Of a stretch of DNA of 52,150 bases, positions 40,060 through 48,335 are shown piece by piece. A program made the translations under genes and the position numbers. How positions within the stretch are numbered: position 1 is the first letter of the stretch; every line of letters begins with the position of its first letter. The stretch is from an uncultured Ruminiclostridium sp. (GTDB lineage Bacteria; Bacillota; Clostridia; Oscillospirales; Acutalibacteraceae): NCBI GenBank assembly GCA_902490005.1, contig CABUCM010000018.1, forward strand, positions 1 to 52,150, in the 5' to 3' direction. The notes beneath the pieces were generated by a model, which saw nothing but the letters and a program-made list of their open reading frames with translations, was not told where the DNA came from and ran no database searches.

Positions 40060-40572
40060 TTACAGAACCAAGGACGGCGGGGCGTAAACCCGGGCCGCCA
40101 GTTCGCTGTTGAGCATATATAAGCTCTTGGGGTCGTTGCCGAACAGCTCCATCTTAGTGATTAAATCGGAAGCGTTGGTCTCCTCTTCCCCCTGCTCCTT
40201 AATGAACCAATCCAGGAACTGAAGGGTGCGGAAATCGTTGACCTCATGTGCCGCGGCGCAAATGGCGTTGATCAGCGAGGTCACGTATTCCTCATGGGCA
40301 AGGCCGGCTTTTAACGCATCCATCGTGGTTTTCAGCGTTACATCCGGTTTCGCGATAGCATCCAGGGTAACCGGGCAGTTATTGTTCTGCAGGTACTGAT
40401 AGAACAGCAGCGCGTGGTCCCTTTCCTCCTGCGCCTGTACCTTGTACCAATTGGCAAAGCCGTCTAAACCCGCGGCCTCGTAGTAATTGGCGAAATCCAA
40501 ATATAGATAGGCGGAATAAAATTCCTTATTGATTTGCTGATTGAGCAAATCCGCAACTTTCTGATTCAGCAT
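40060..40572 (-). CDS. Ferritin
   Basis: A 170-residue non-haem ferritin that stores iron as a mineral inside a 24-subunit shell. The ferroxidase ligands are visible in NKEFYSAYLYLDFANYYE (Glu17), QAQEERDHALLFYQYL (Glu/His pair) and FIKEQGEEETNASDL. Length and layout match FtnA-type prokaryotic ferritins. Start ATG 40572 follows AAAGGAGG. Single gene with its own terminator. Confidence 0.96.
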   Translation of the reverse strand: MLNQKVADLLNQQINKEFYSAYLYLDFANYYEAAGLDGFANWYKVQAQEERDHALLFYQYLQNNNCPVTLDAIAKPDVTLKTTMDALKAGLAHEEYVTSLINAICAAAHEVNDFRTLQFLDWFIKEQGEEETNASDLITKMELFGNDPKSLYMLNSELAARVYAPPSLVL

Positions 40573-40674
40573 AAAAAATCCTCCTTTTTGTTTTCGATAC
40601 CTAAAGTATACACCTTTTTCTCTTTTTCGTCACCACAAAAACCGACGATTTTAGGATGCCCCGGAGACAAAATT

Positions 40675-42069
40675 TCATGCGGCTTGTTTCTCAGTGGAAG
40701 GCAGCCTTTTGGTCTGCCGGTATTCCGCTCCCACCAGAACCACTGTGGTTAAAAACGCCAAAACGTCGGCAATGGGGGCCGCCCAAAGCATCCCGGTGAC
40801 GCCGCCGGCGAAAGAAAGAATCACCACCCCCGGCACCAGGAATACCACATCCCGGGAAAGGGACAGCAGGGTAGCCTTCACCGGCTTACCGATGGACTGC
40901 AAAAATATGCTGCTGGCCTTCTGGAGGCAGCAAAGCAAAATGCCTCCCAGGAATATTCGGAAGCATAGATCCGCGTATTCGTTATATAACCCGCTCTCGC
41001 TGCCGAACAGGCTGACGATGGCCTGAGGGCAGCATTCAAACAGCAGCGTCGCCGCCAAGCCTACCGCCGCGTTGGCCAGGAGGATCAGCCGATAGGCGGC
41101 AAACACCCGCTTATCGTTTCCCGCGCCGTAATTATATCCCACAATCGGCTGGCCTCCCACCGCGATCCCTACAGAAAAGGCGATGACGATGCCAAACACC
41201 TTCATGACGATTCCCACCACGGAGAGGGGAATATCCGCACCGTAAGGGGACTGGGCGCCGTAAAGGACGATCATATTATTGGCAACGCTGATGATGACCA
41301 CAATAGCCATTTGCGTAATCAGGCTGGACGCCCCCAGCTGGCAGATTTTCTTAGCAATTTTGCCAGCGGGCCGAAAGCTGTCTTTTTGAAAGCGGAAAGA
41401 CTTTGGCCTGCGAAAATACAGGGCCGTCATCAGGCAGGAGGCCGCCTGGCCGATCACCGTGGCGATAGCCGCTCCCCGCACGCCCAGCTGGAAAACAAAA
41501 ATAGCGATAGGGTCCAGAACCAGGTTCAGCACCGCTCCCAGCGTCATAGAGATCATGGCGTATCCCGGGGCCCCATCCCCGCGGATAGGAGAATTCATGC
41601 CGGAGGTAAACATGTAAAAAGGAACGCCAAGCAGGATCACCTCCATATACTCCTTGGCATAGGGATAGCTGGCCTCCGTCACACCAAACAGGTTTAAAAT
41701 TTGATCCATAAACAGGTACCCGGCAAGCGTCAGGAGTACGCCGGCCAGGACGGTTAAAACGATCCCTGTTCCAACGCATCTGTGACTGGTTCTCTCATCT
41801 TTCCGGCCCAGGGAAAGGCTCAAAAGGGCGGCGGCGCCGTCGCCGATCAGCAGCGCCAGGGCCAGCGCCGCCACGGTAAAAGGGTACACCACATTGGTCG
41901 CGGCGTTTCCCAGGTAGCCCACGCTTTGGCCGATAAAAATCTGATCTACAATATTATACAAGGCGCTGACCAGCATGGACAGCACGCAGGGAATGGAAAA
42001 CTTTAGAAGCAGCTTTCCAATGGGTTCTTCCGCAAGGTAGTTGTTTTGTGTTTTCTTGGTTTCTGTCAT
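40675..42069 (-). CDS. MATE-family efflux transporter
   Basis: A 464-residue membrane protein with about twelve hydrophobic segments in two related halves, as in MATE multidrug or toxin exporters. It starts with PIGKLLLKFSIPCVLSMLVS, has GNAATNVVYPFTVAALALAL in the first half and GIAVGGQPIVGYNYGA at the start of the second. It belongs to the DinF/NorM-like group using Na+ or H+ gradients. The gene is preceded by a 192-base structured leader (42070-42261), which suggests control by transcription attenuation. Start ATG 42069 lies 12 bases after GGAG. Confidence 0.94.
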   Translation of the reverse strand: MTETKKTQNNYLAEEPIGKLLLKFSIPCVLSMLVSALYNIVDQIFIGQSVGYLGNAATNVVYPFTVAALALALLIGDGAAALLSLSLGRKDERTSHRCVGTGIVLTVLAGVLLTLAGYLFMDQILNLFGVTEASYPYAKEYMEVILLGVPFYMFTSGMNSPIRGDGAPGYAMISMTLGAVLNLVLDPIAIFVFQLGVRGAAIATVIGQAASCLMTALYFRRPKSFRFQKDSFRPAGKIAKKICQLGASSLITQMAIVVIISVANNMIVLYGAQSPYGADIPLSVVGIVMKVFGIVIAFSVGIAVGGQPIVGYNYGAGNDKRVFAAYRLILLANAAVGLAATLLFECCPQAIVSLFGSESGLYNEYADLCFRIFLGGILLCCLQKASSIFLQSIGKPVKATLLSLSRDVVFLVPGVVILSFAGGVTGMLWAAPIADVLAFLTTVVLVGAEYRQTKRLPSTEKQAA

Positions 42070-42261
42070 ACGGTATCTTCTCTCCTACATAAAAAATAAG
42101 CTTTCCAGACGGCAGGCGGCCCTTTCAGCTGGAAGCAAGGCATAAAAATAACGCGCAAGCCCTTTCATCTGGACTTACGCGTTGCGCTGCTCGATTACGA
42201 TTGACTATTCTGTTTCGCTTCCCAATCTGGCGGCTGGAAGCCGCCCCTGACCAGTTCACAT
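42070..42261 (-). promoter_or_regulatory. Structured leader upstream of the MATE exporter
   Basis: Three hairpins on the minus strand: GGCGGC/GCCGCC (42229-42245), AACGCG-AAG/CTT-CGCGTT (42150-42183, followed by ATTTTT) and GCTTCCAG/CTGGAAAGC (42100-42136, followed by CTTATTTTTT). The last ends 21 bases before the start codon and looks like an attenuator. A 15-nt motif, TCCAG(A/C)TGAAAGGGC, occurs in both the second and third hairpin (42159-42173 and 42119-42133). No known riboswitch consensus recognised. The first part may also carry the CarD terminator. Confidence 0.6.
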
Positions 42262-42765
42262 TTACTTTCTCTGGATCCTTTTTAACTCACCGGCAATAAA
42301 GGGGACCACCTCTTCCGGCTCAATTTTCAGCGCCTGGGCGAATTCGCCGTGAAGAATATGCTCGGCCTCTTTCATCAACTTTTCATCCATGGAATGGAAT
42401 TTTTTTCCCGCCTGAAGCTTTTCCTTGCGTTTAGCGTAAAGGGTCTTCAACAGCTTAATCAGCTGTTTATGGTCTCCCCGCCGCAAAATTCCATTATATT
42501 TTTCTCTCCGGAGCTGTTCATTTTCCACCCATTCGGTTTCCGTATCCGGCATGATTTGAATCAACTGATAAATTTCCTCCGCCGAAAGCACCTTTCGGAT
42601 TTTTTGCTGGTTTTCCACCGGGCTGTAAATCGTTGAGCTCCCGTCGTAGACTGGCTTTAAAACGTAATATAAAACCTCTTTTTTCTGAAAACGCTCCGGG
42701 CGAACCGCCACTATTTTACAAACCTCGTAATTCTCATACATTACCGTATCATTTACGCCAAACAC
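42262..42765 (-). CDS. CarD-like transcription factor
   Basis: A ~167-residue CarD/CdnL-family protein. The N-terminal RNA-polymerase-interacting domain begins FGVNDTVMYENYEVCKIVAV and includes YYVLKPVYDGSSTIYSPVEN, followed by an all-helical, Lys-rich C-terminal domain that contacts promoter DNA. CarD proteins stabilise open complexes at sigma-A promoters. I take GTG 42765, 8 bases after GGGGGAGG; a TTG at 42786 would place that ribosome site inside the gene. Confidence 0.88.
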   Translation of the reverse strand: MFGVNDTVMYENYEVCKIVAVRPERFQKKEVLYYVLKPVYDGSSTIYSPVENQQKIRKVLSAEEIYQLIQIMPDTETEWVENEQLRREKYNGILRRGDHKQLIKLLKTLYAKRKEKLQAGKKFHSMDEKLMKEAEHILHGEFAQALKIEPEEVVPFIAGELKRIQRK

Positions 42766-43162
42766 CGCGATTTCCTCCCCCGCCAAACAGGCGCCTTCAC
42801 CGGCCGCAAAAAGCCCTATTGCGGAAGCTGTCCGTAATACAAGGCTCTCCCAAAAGACCTATCCAGAACTTACAATGATTATTTTACCAAATAAATTGCT
42901 AAGGATGTAAGGAAAACTTTTCGTTCTTCCAAATGTTTGTGATTATTACCTAAGCTCAACAGACAACAGCACGGCTGATTTTAGGTGTTTTTCTTTTATA
43001 ACATCAAACCATAATGGCGCCTAGCCCTGCAGCCTGTTTGCTTACTTTTTCTTAAAAAGCCCGCGGAAATTTTGAGCTTTCCAAAATTCCCGCGGGCTTT
43101 TCAGTTTTACCTTTGGTTACGGCCCTTGTAAATTGCCCCTTTGATTCTTTCGGCGCGAAAAC
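42766..43162. other. Intergenic region between the GH127 operon and the CarD gene
   Basis: A 397-base gap. It holds the CarD leader with a CCGCAA/TTGCGG hairpin near 42811-42831, a weak minus-strand promoter-like pair (TTACAT and TAAAAT, 18 apart) near 42884-42912, and the terminator of the GH127 operon at 43054-43101. Nothing else was recognised, and no gene is supported. Confidence 0.45.
43054..43101 (-). terminator. Terminator of the GH127 operon
   Basis: AAAAGCCCGCGG-AATTTTGG with CAAAATTTCCGCGGGCTTTTT on the minus strand forms a long stem with a T tail, about 60 bases after the last GH127 gene. Confidence 0.88.
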
Positions 43163-45094
43163 TCAATAGCGCTTTAAACGGAAGGGATTGGATTTAGAAA
43201 AAGACAGGGGTTCTAAATTTTCCATAGGAAACCAAGTGGTATAGGCGCTGCCGGAGACTCCCGCCGAATAAAGGTCGCACAAGGCGGCTGACCCGTCTTT
43301 CCACTTCAGTTTAAAAAGGGCACCGGGCGCTTCTCCTTTGCACACCGCTTCCACCATGGCCGTTTTAGGGTCTAAGCAGGGCAGATGCTCCACATCCAGG
43401 CTATCGTCATAGTGTTGGTCGGCGCAAAGAAGCAGCGGCCCGTAAAACAGGCTTCCCTTCCCCGCCATACGCAGCTCCCCCGCCCACACCTTCAGGCAAA
43501 ACCCTAAGCTGAGCCTTACGGTATCGCCCGCGTGGAAGGCCCGGCTTACACAGTAATAGCCGGATTCCTTGATTTCCGCGGCTTCCTCCTTATTAACGCA
43601 AACCCGCGGGGTCTCGGCCCAAAACGGAATCCTGAGCTGAAGGCTGACGGGGGTTTCCGGCGCCTCCAAAACCTGGATGAGGATTTCCCCGTCATAGGGA
43701 TACTGGGTCTTTTGCGCCAAACGAAGCGTGCCGCCTTCCAGCGGGATTTTCAGTTCCCCTTCTCCATAATAATTGACTTTTATGGAACCGTCCGCGCCTT
43801 TCAGGCAGGCCCATTTGGATATCAGCCCAATGGCCCGGGGCGCGTTGACGGAGCAGCAGTTTAAATCCGGGCCACCCGGCCGGCACTGAAAACCAATAGA
43901 CTGGTAATTGGCCCGCTTATAGCCCTCCATCGGGGTATCGTAGGTGGACCAGCGGCCGCTGGGGGAAAAGGAACCGATCCCGCCGTTAAACAAGGATAAT
44001 TCTAAAATATCCGCCGCCACGCTGTCTCCTGACAGCCGCAGCATATCGGCTGTGACAGCCATATAAGCGATGGTACAGCAGGTCTCGATGGGCCCTTCCT
44101 GATAGGGGTCCCCTTTGGCCTGCTCCCAGGTGGAAAAGCCGCCGGTATTGTGCAGGTCGGTGGCGGTCATGCTCCACCAAAGCCGCTGGAAGGCTTCCCG
44201 GTAGTCCGCTTCCCCAGTGGCCGCGTACATTTCCAGTATCCCCTCGATGGGGTGCAGGCTTTCCCACCGGGGCTTGGGCATCTGATAGAATTCCACGCCC
44301 TGCAAAGACAGCCGCAGATAGTTTCCCGCCGGCGGTACCGCCAGGTCATCCATGATATTCTGGGCAAAGAAAAGATATTCTTTTTTTCCGGTTATTTGGT
44401 ACAGCAGTGCGAATACATGGAGCACCGATAGGTTCATTTCCTCTGATTTCGTTTCCACCAGCCGGGGCTGGCCCGGACCGTAAAAACGGGAGATAAACAT
44501 GCGGGCCATTTTGGTCACCGCCTGGAAGGCTTTTTCGTCGCCGGTCAGGCCATACCACTGCAGAAGGCCGAACATAATGTGATAGTGGCCCCAGCTGTCC
44601 CAGGTATCGAACCGCTCAGGCGTAAACGCCTCAAAGCTGTAACCGGCTGGCTCCACATCGCCGGTCAGCTCATGGGCCTCGTCAAAGGGGCCGAGGTACC
44701 CGTTGGCTTTTTGGCACGCCAAAAGCTGGGAAACAAATTCCTCTAAATAACCGAAAAGTGTTTCATCCCCAGTGACCCTGTAAATCTCCACCGCGCCGGT
44801 AAGATACTTTCCGGCGAACTCGCCGGACCAGGCCAGCAGATGACGCTGGCGGCCCTTGCCGGCGTCCCGGAACATATCCAGAATGGCAGGGTTGGTCTCC
44901 ATAATATCCATAAGCCAGCGGTCGGTGACTTTGTGGGCCAGGTCCCCTACCATGCCCCCAAGATTAATCTCCAGCCCTTCTAAATAGGTTTGCTGAAAAT
45001 CCCGGTTATCCGTCTGTTTTTTATGGTTCTCCCAGCCGGCGGGATTACTTTCCAGCTCTGTCCATTTCTTTTGTAAGGTTTGGCATGATCTCAT
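43163..45094 (-). CDS. GH127-type (DUF1680) glycoside hydrolase, no signal peptide
   Basis: A 643-residue enzyme of the beta-L-arabinofuranosidase GH127/GH146 group. The zinc/nucleophile residues fit: Glu337 and Cys339 in PIETCCTIAYM, Cys413 and Cys414 in LNCCSVNAPR, and a candidate acid/base Glu324. The (alpha/alpha)6 barrel is followed by C-terminal beta-sandwich domains. With no signal peptide it should act in the cytoplasm on imported sugars. ATG 45094 (AAGAGG upstream) lies 50 bases inside the end of the binding-protein gene; no later good start precedes conserved sequence. Third of three paralogues in the operon. Confidence 0.85.
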   Translation of the reverse strand: MRSCQTLQKKWTELESNPAGWENHKKQTDNRDFQQTYLEGLEINLGGMVGDLAHKVTDRWLMDIMETNPAILDMFRDAGKGRQRHLLAWSGEFAGKYLTGAVEIYRVTGDETLFGYLEEFVSQLLACQKANGYLGPFDEAHELTGDVEPAGYSFEAFTPERFDTWDSWGHYHIMFGLLQWYGLTGDEKAFQAVTKMARMFISRFYGPGQPRLVETKSEEMNLSVLHVFALLYQITGKKEYLFFAQNIMDDLAVPPAGNYLRLSLQGVEFYQMPKPRWESLHPIEGILEMYAATGEADYREAFQRLWWSMTATDLHNTGGFSTWEQAKGDPYQEGPIETCCTIAYMAVTADMLRLSGDSVAADILELSLFNGGIGSFSPSGRWSTYDTPMEGYKRANYQSIGFQCRPGGPDLNCCSVNAPRAIGLISKWACLKGADGSIKVNYYGEGELKIPLEGGTLRLAQKTQYPYDGEILIQVLEAPETPVSLQLRIPFWAETPRVCVNKEEAAEIKESGYYCVSRAFHAGDTVRLSLGFCLKVWAGELRMAGKGSLFYGPLLLCADQHYDDSLDVEHLPCLDPKTAMVEAVCKGEAPGALFKLKWKDGSAALCDLYSAGVSGSAYTTWFPMENLEPLSFSKSNPFRLKRY

Positions 45095-46436
45095 TTTTTA
45101 TAACCTCTTCCGCTGACTTTTTGCCGCTCCAGACCTGATCCAAAGGCGTATTAATCAGGTCATAGGCGGTGCTGTAGTTAGACATATGATAGAAGTTGTT
45201 GCCCACAGCGTTGTTATGGCAAACATCGATAACTGCGGTGCGGTAGTCGTCGTTATAATAGTCGCCGCCGGACATCCATTCCTGAATCTTCGCCTCGTCG
45301 GTAAAATAGGATTCCTCCGAGGGCATCCACAGGCCGCTTTGAATGGCGGGCATCAGGTTTTCCGTGTCGTAAAAGTATTCCAGCAGGCGCAGAGCCTCTT
45401 CCTGATGCTGTGAGGATTTAAACACCACGACGGACGGGCCGGAAGTGAGCACGGAGTATTCCTTCAGCACCGGCCCTACGCCGAAGCCCAAATTTAAGAC
45501 ACCGCTTTCAATATACTGTTTGTACCACAGAAGATTGAACTGGCCCGCGTAGCTCATGGCCACCTTTCCGGTAAGCAGCACATTGTTCCCGCCGCCGATG
45601 GCGCCTCTGGATGCCGGGGTGGGCGCAACGTGGTGAACGTTCATCAGGTCGGACACCATCTGAATCGCCTCAATGGTTTCCGGCTTATCCAGCCAGATTT
45701 CCGTGCAGTCCTCATTGAAATACCCGCCTCCATTATTGATGGCCAGCATTTCCGCGGGCATGTCGGAAATCCCGTAAACCTTCACGTTTGCCGCGTCAAA
45801 GCCCGGGTCATCCGGATGGTTGCCGTTGACGTCCACCGTTAGCTTTTTACAGGCCTCCACAAATTCATCCCAGGACCAGGCGTCCTCTACCTTAGCCGGC
45901 ACCTGGACCCCCATAGAGTCGCAGTAATCCTTATCATAGAAAAGCACATAGCACTCGGTGATAAAGCTGGAACCCAAAGAGCCGCTTTTCGTCTCGTCAA
46001 AGGTGACGCTGTCCAGCCGCTTGGTGATTTCCCCCGACTCGTAAAGCTGGGATACATCCACAAACATATCATCCTCCGCCCAATCCAGGGCGTTAGCCTC
46101 CAGCATCTGCCCCGCGTCCGGCAGGGAGTTGGTCGCGGCCATGGCGCTGAGCTTAGTCATATACTCGCCCTGCGGGATAAACAGGTAGTTGACCTTAATA
46201 TCCTTGTTTTCCTCTTCAAACGCTTTAAACACCGATTCAAATACCTTTTTCTCCTCGCTGTCCCCCCAGTTGCAAAAGGTGATCTCCGTCGCTTCTCCCG
46301 CGGCGCCTCCCTGTTCGCCGGAGGCCCCTGAGCCCCCCTGGTTGACGGTGATGCCGCCGGAGCCGTTACAGCCCGCGAACACAGAAAGCGCCAGTGCTCC
46401 GCAGCAAACCGCCGCCGTTATTTTTTTCATAATCAT
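45045..46436 (-). CDS. Extracellular sugar-binding lipoprotein of an ABC transporter
   Basis: A 463-residue family 1 solute-binding protein. The lipoprotein signal ends in VFAGC, followed by a Gly/Ser-rich linker. The mature part begins ITFCNWGDSEEKKVFESVF and contains typical motifs such as LTVDVNGNHPDDPGF. It lies between the GH127 genes, separated from its permeases by two hydrolase genes. It should bind an oligosaccharide product released by the lipoprotein GH127 enzymes. Confidence 0.92.
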   Translation of the reverse strand: MIMKKITAAVCCGALALSVFAGCNGSGGITVNQGGSGASGEQGGAAGEATEITFCNWGDSEEKKVFESVFKAFEEENKDIKVNYLFIPQGEYMTKLSAMAATNSLPDAGQMLEANALDWAEDDMFVDVSQLYESGEITKRLDSVTFDETKSGSLGSSFITECYVLFYDKDYCDSMGVQVPAKVEDAWSWDEFVEACKKLTVDVNGNHPDDPGFDAANVKVYGISDMPAEMLAINNGGGYFNEDCTEIWLDKPETIEAIQMVSDLMNVHHVAPTPASRGAIGGGNNVLLTGKVAMSYAGQFNLLWYKQYIESGVLNLGFGVGPVLKEYSVLTSGPSVVVFKSSQHQEEALRLLEYFYDTENLMPAIQSGLWMPSEESYFTDEAKIQEWMSGGDYYNDDYRTAVIDVCHNNAVGNNFYHMSNYSTAYDLINTPLDQVWSGKKSAEEVIKNEIMPNLTKEMDRAGK

Positions 46437-46451
46437 AATTCTGCCTCCCTT

Positions 46452-48323
46452 TTATAGCCGTTGGTTCCACGCGCACCGGTTTCTCTGCAAAGGCTGGTTT
46501 GCCAGCTCCTTATTCTGAAACCAGGTGGTGTAATAGGTTCCGCTCTGCCCCGCGGTGGAAAAATCACTGAGGTAAAACACCCTGCCTGCGCCGTCGGTCG
46601 CCTTGAATAGCGCCAAGGTTTCCGGATAGGTTTCGCTGGCCATGGGCTCCAGGGTAATGCCGTTCAGCACGATGGGCTGGCGGCTGCCGTCCCAACCGCT
46701 GTTGAAGCGCTGGTCCAGGGCCAAAAGCAGCGGGCCGCTGTAGACGGAAACCTCGCCGGAATGGCCTTCTCCCGCCGCCCAATAGTGCGGGGACATATCC
46801 AAAGAAAGCTCAATGGTATCTCCGTCTTTCCAGGTGTTGGTAACGCTGTAATAATTACCTGGGACCGGCGCGTCCAGTTCCGTGCCGTTTACCTTCACCG
46901 CTCCGTTTTCGCTCCACACCGGCGTGCGCAGGTGCAGGGTAAATTCCTCGCTTTCCGGCAGGTGGAGGGTAATCTCAACGGCGCCGTCCGACGGATAAGC
47001 GGTTTTCTGGGTCAGGATCAGCTCTTTCCCTCCCGGAGTAGCGGTGACAAACTCGCTTTCCCCGTAGTAATTCACATAAATTCCGGAAGCGTCCCGGAAG
47101 GTGGCCCATTTGCTTAAGGTGGATACGCCCAGGGCGCTATTGGACATACAGCAGCTGAATTCCGGGCTGCCCTGGGCGCTTTGCCAGGTCAGCTCGTCGA
47201 TAGCGGCCACCCGGTAGCCCTCCTGGGGCGTATCGTAGGTCCACCACCGGCCGGTAGCCGCCTGGGATCCCAGCACCGCGTTAAAGAATGTGAGTTCCAG
47301 TTCGTCGATAGCATAGGAGTTTTTACTCCGCATGGCGTATTCAGAGGTCAGCGCCATATAGGAAACGTTGCCGCAGGTCTCCGCGGAGCCGTCGGCATAA
47401 GGGGTTCCCGCCGCGCCCTCCTGGGTGGTGTTGGCGCCGCTGCTCCGCCGGTCCGTGAGGACGATGCTTTCCCACATCCATTCCAGGGCGTCCAGATAGC
47501 TTTGGTCCTGCCTAACATCATACAGAGGGCCTAACGCCTCCACCTCAAACACGTTTTCCCAGTTGTTTCGGGAAAGGTCGCAGTATTCAGTGCCGTTTTC
47601 CGCTTCTGCCACATAGTTGCCCCCGGTCCACGTCCAGGCCAATTCATATTGGTCCAGCAGGTTGTAAAACCGCTGTTCCTCCGTGGCTTTGCATAGCTGG
47701 GCCAGGCCGATCATCGGCATGGTATCGCTGATTCCGCGGCTTTCCGCTTTTTCAATGTAATAGTCCCCCATTTTTACCGCCAGGGCCAAAGCGTTTTCAC
47801 TGCCCGAGGCCTCATACCAGGCCATAACCCCGTTAAGCCAGGAGGGGTTAATCAACGGGAATTCCTCCCCTTCCGAGTCGTATTCCACGCTTCCGTAAAC
47901 GTCCCAGCAATCCAGGGACTCTTGGACAATCCGCTCCATTTTCTCATATAAAACCGGGTCCTTCTCCATGGCGTAGCAGCCTGCCGCCCCCCGGAGGATT
48001 CCCGGGGCGAACATGCCGTACCAAAAGCTTAGCTTCTGGTCAATATCCGTAAGTCCCTTTTGCCGGATGCTGTCCAGCATTAGGGGGTTGCTTTCATAGG
48101 CTTCATAGAGCCAGTTTTTCGAGGCGCCCTCTACCCGCTCCCCCACATAGCCGCCGAACCAGGACAGATATTGGCTTTCTCCCTGGGAAGCCTGTGTCAA
48201 TTGCTCCTGAGAAAGTTCCCCTTGGGTAAATCGCCGGGTTTCCGCCGCGGAACCGCCGCTTTGGCAGGCGGTGAGAGAAAGGCACATGGCGGCAGCTAAA
48301 ATAAAGGCAATTATTTTTTTCAT
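46452..48323 (-). CDS. GH127-type (DUF1680) glycoside hydrolase, lipoprotein
   Basis: A 623-residue GH127-like enzyme anchored outside by a lipoprotein signal (lipobox LTAC, Cys20). Catalytic-site residues are kept: Glu315 and Cys317 (SAETCGNVSYM), Cys391 and Cys392 (FSCCMSNSALG) and candidate acid/base Glu302. It is more divergent than the other two: the region equal to the GHYH and NHYH motifs of its neighbours reads NPSWLNGVMAWYE. This may signal a different sugar or linkage. Start ATG 48323 follows GGGAGG; 12 bases separate it from the upstream paralogue. Confidence 0.8.
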   Translation of the reverse strand: MKKIIAFILAAAMCLSLTACQSGGSAAETRRFTQGELSQEQLTQASQGESQYLSWFGGYVGERVEGASKNWLYEAYESNPLMLDSIRQKGLTDIDQKLSFWYGMFAPGILRGAAGCYAMEKDPVLYEKMERIVQESLDCWDVYGSVEYDSEGEEFPLINPSWLNGVMAWYEASGSENALALAVKMGDYYIEKAESRGISDTMPMIGLAQLCKATEEQRFYNLLDQYELAWTWTGGNYVAEAENGTEYCDLSRNNWENVFEVEALGPLYDVRQDQSYLDALEWMWESIVLTDRRSSGANTTQEGAAGTPYADGSAETCGNVSYMALTSEYAMRSKNSYAIDELELTFFNAVLGSQAATGRWWTYDTPQEGYRVAAIDELTWQSAQGSPEFSCCMSNSALGVSTLSKWATFRDASGIYVNYYGESEFVTATPGGKELILTQKTAYPSDGAVEITLHLPESEEFTLHLRTPVWSENGAVKVNGTELDAPVPGNYYSVTNTWKDGDTIELSLDMSPHYWAAGEGHSGEVSVYSGPLLLALDQRFNSGWDGSRQPIVLNGITLEPMASETYPETLALFKATDGAGRVFYLSDFSTAGQSGTYYTTWFQNKELANQPLQRNRCAWNQRL

Positions 48324-48335
48324 CGTCTACCTCCC

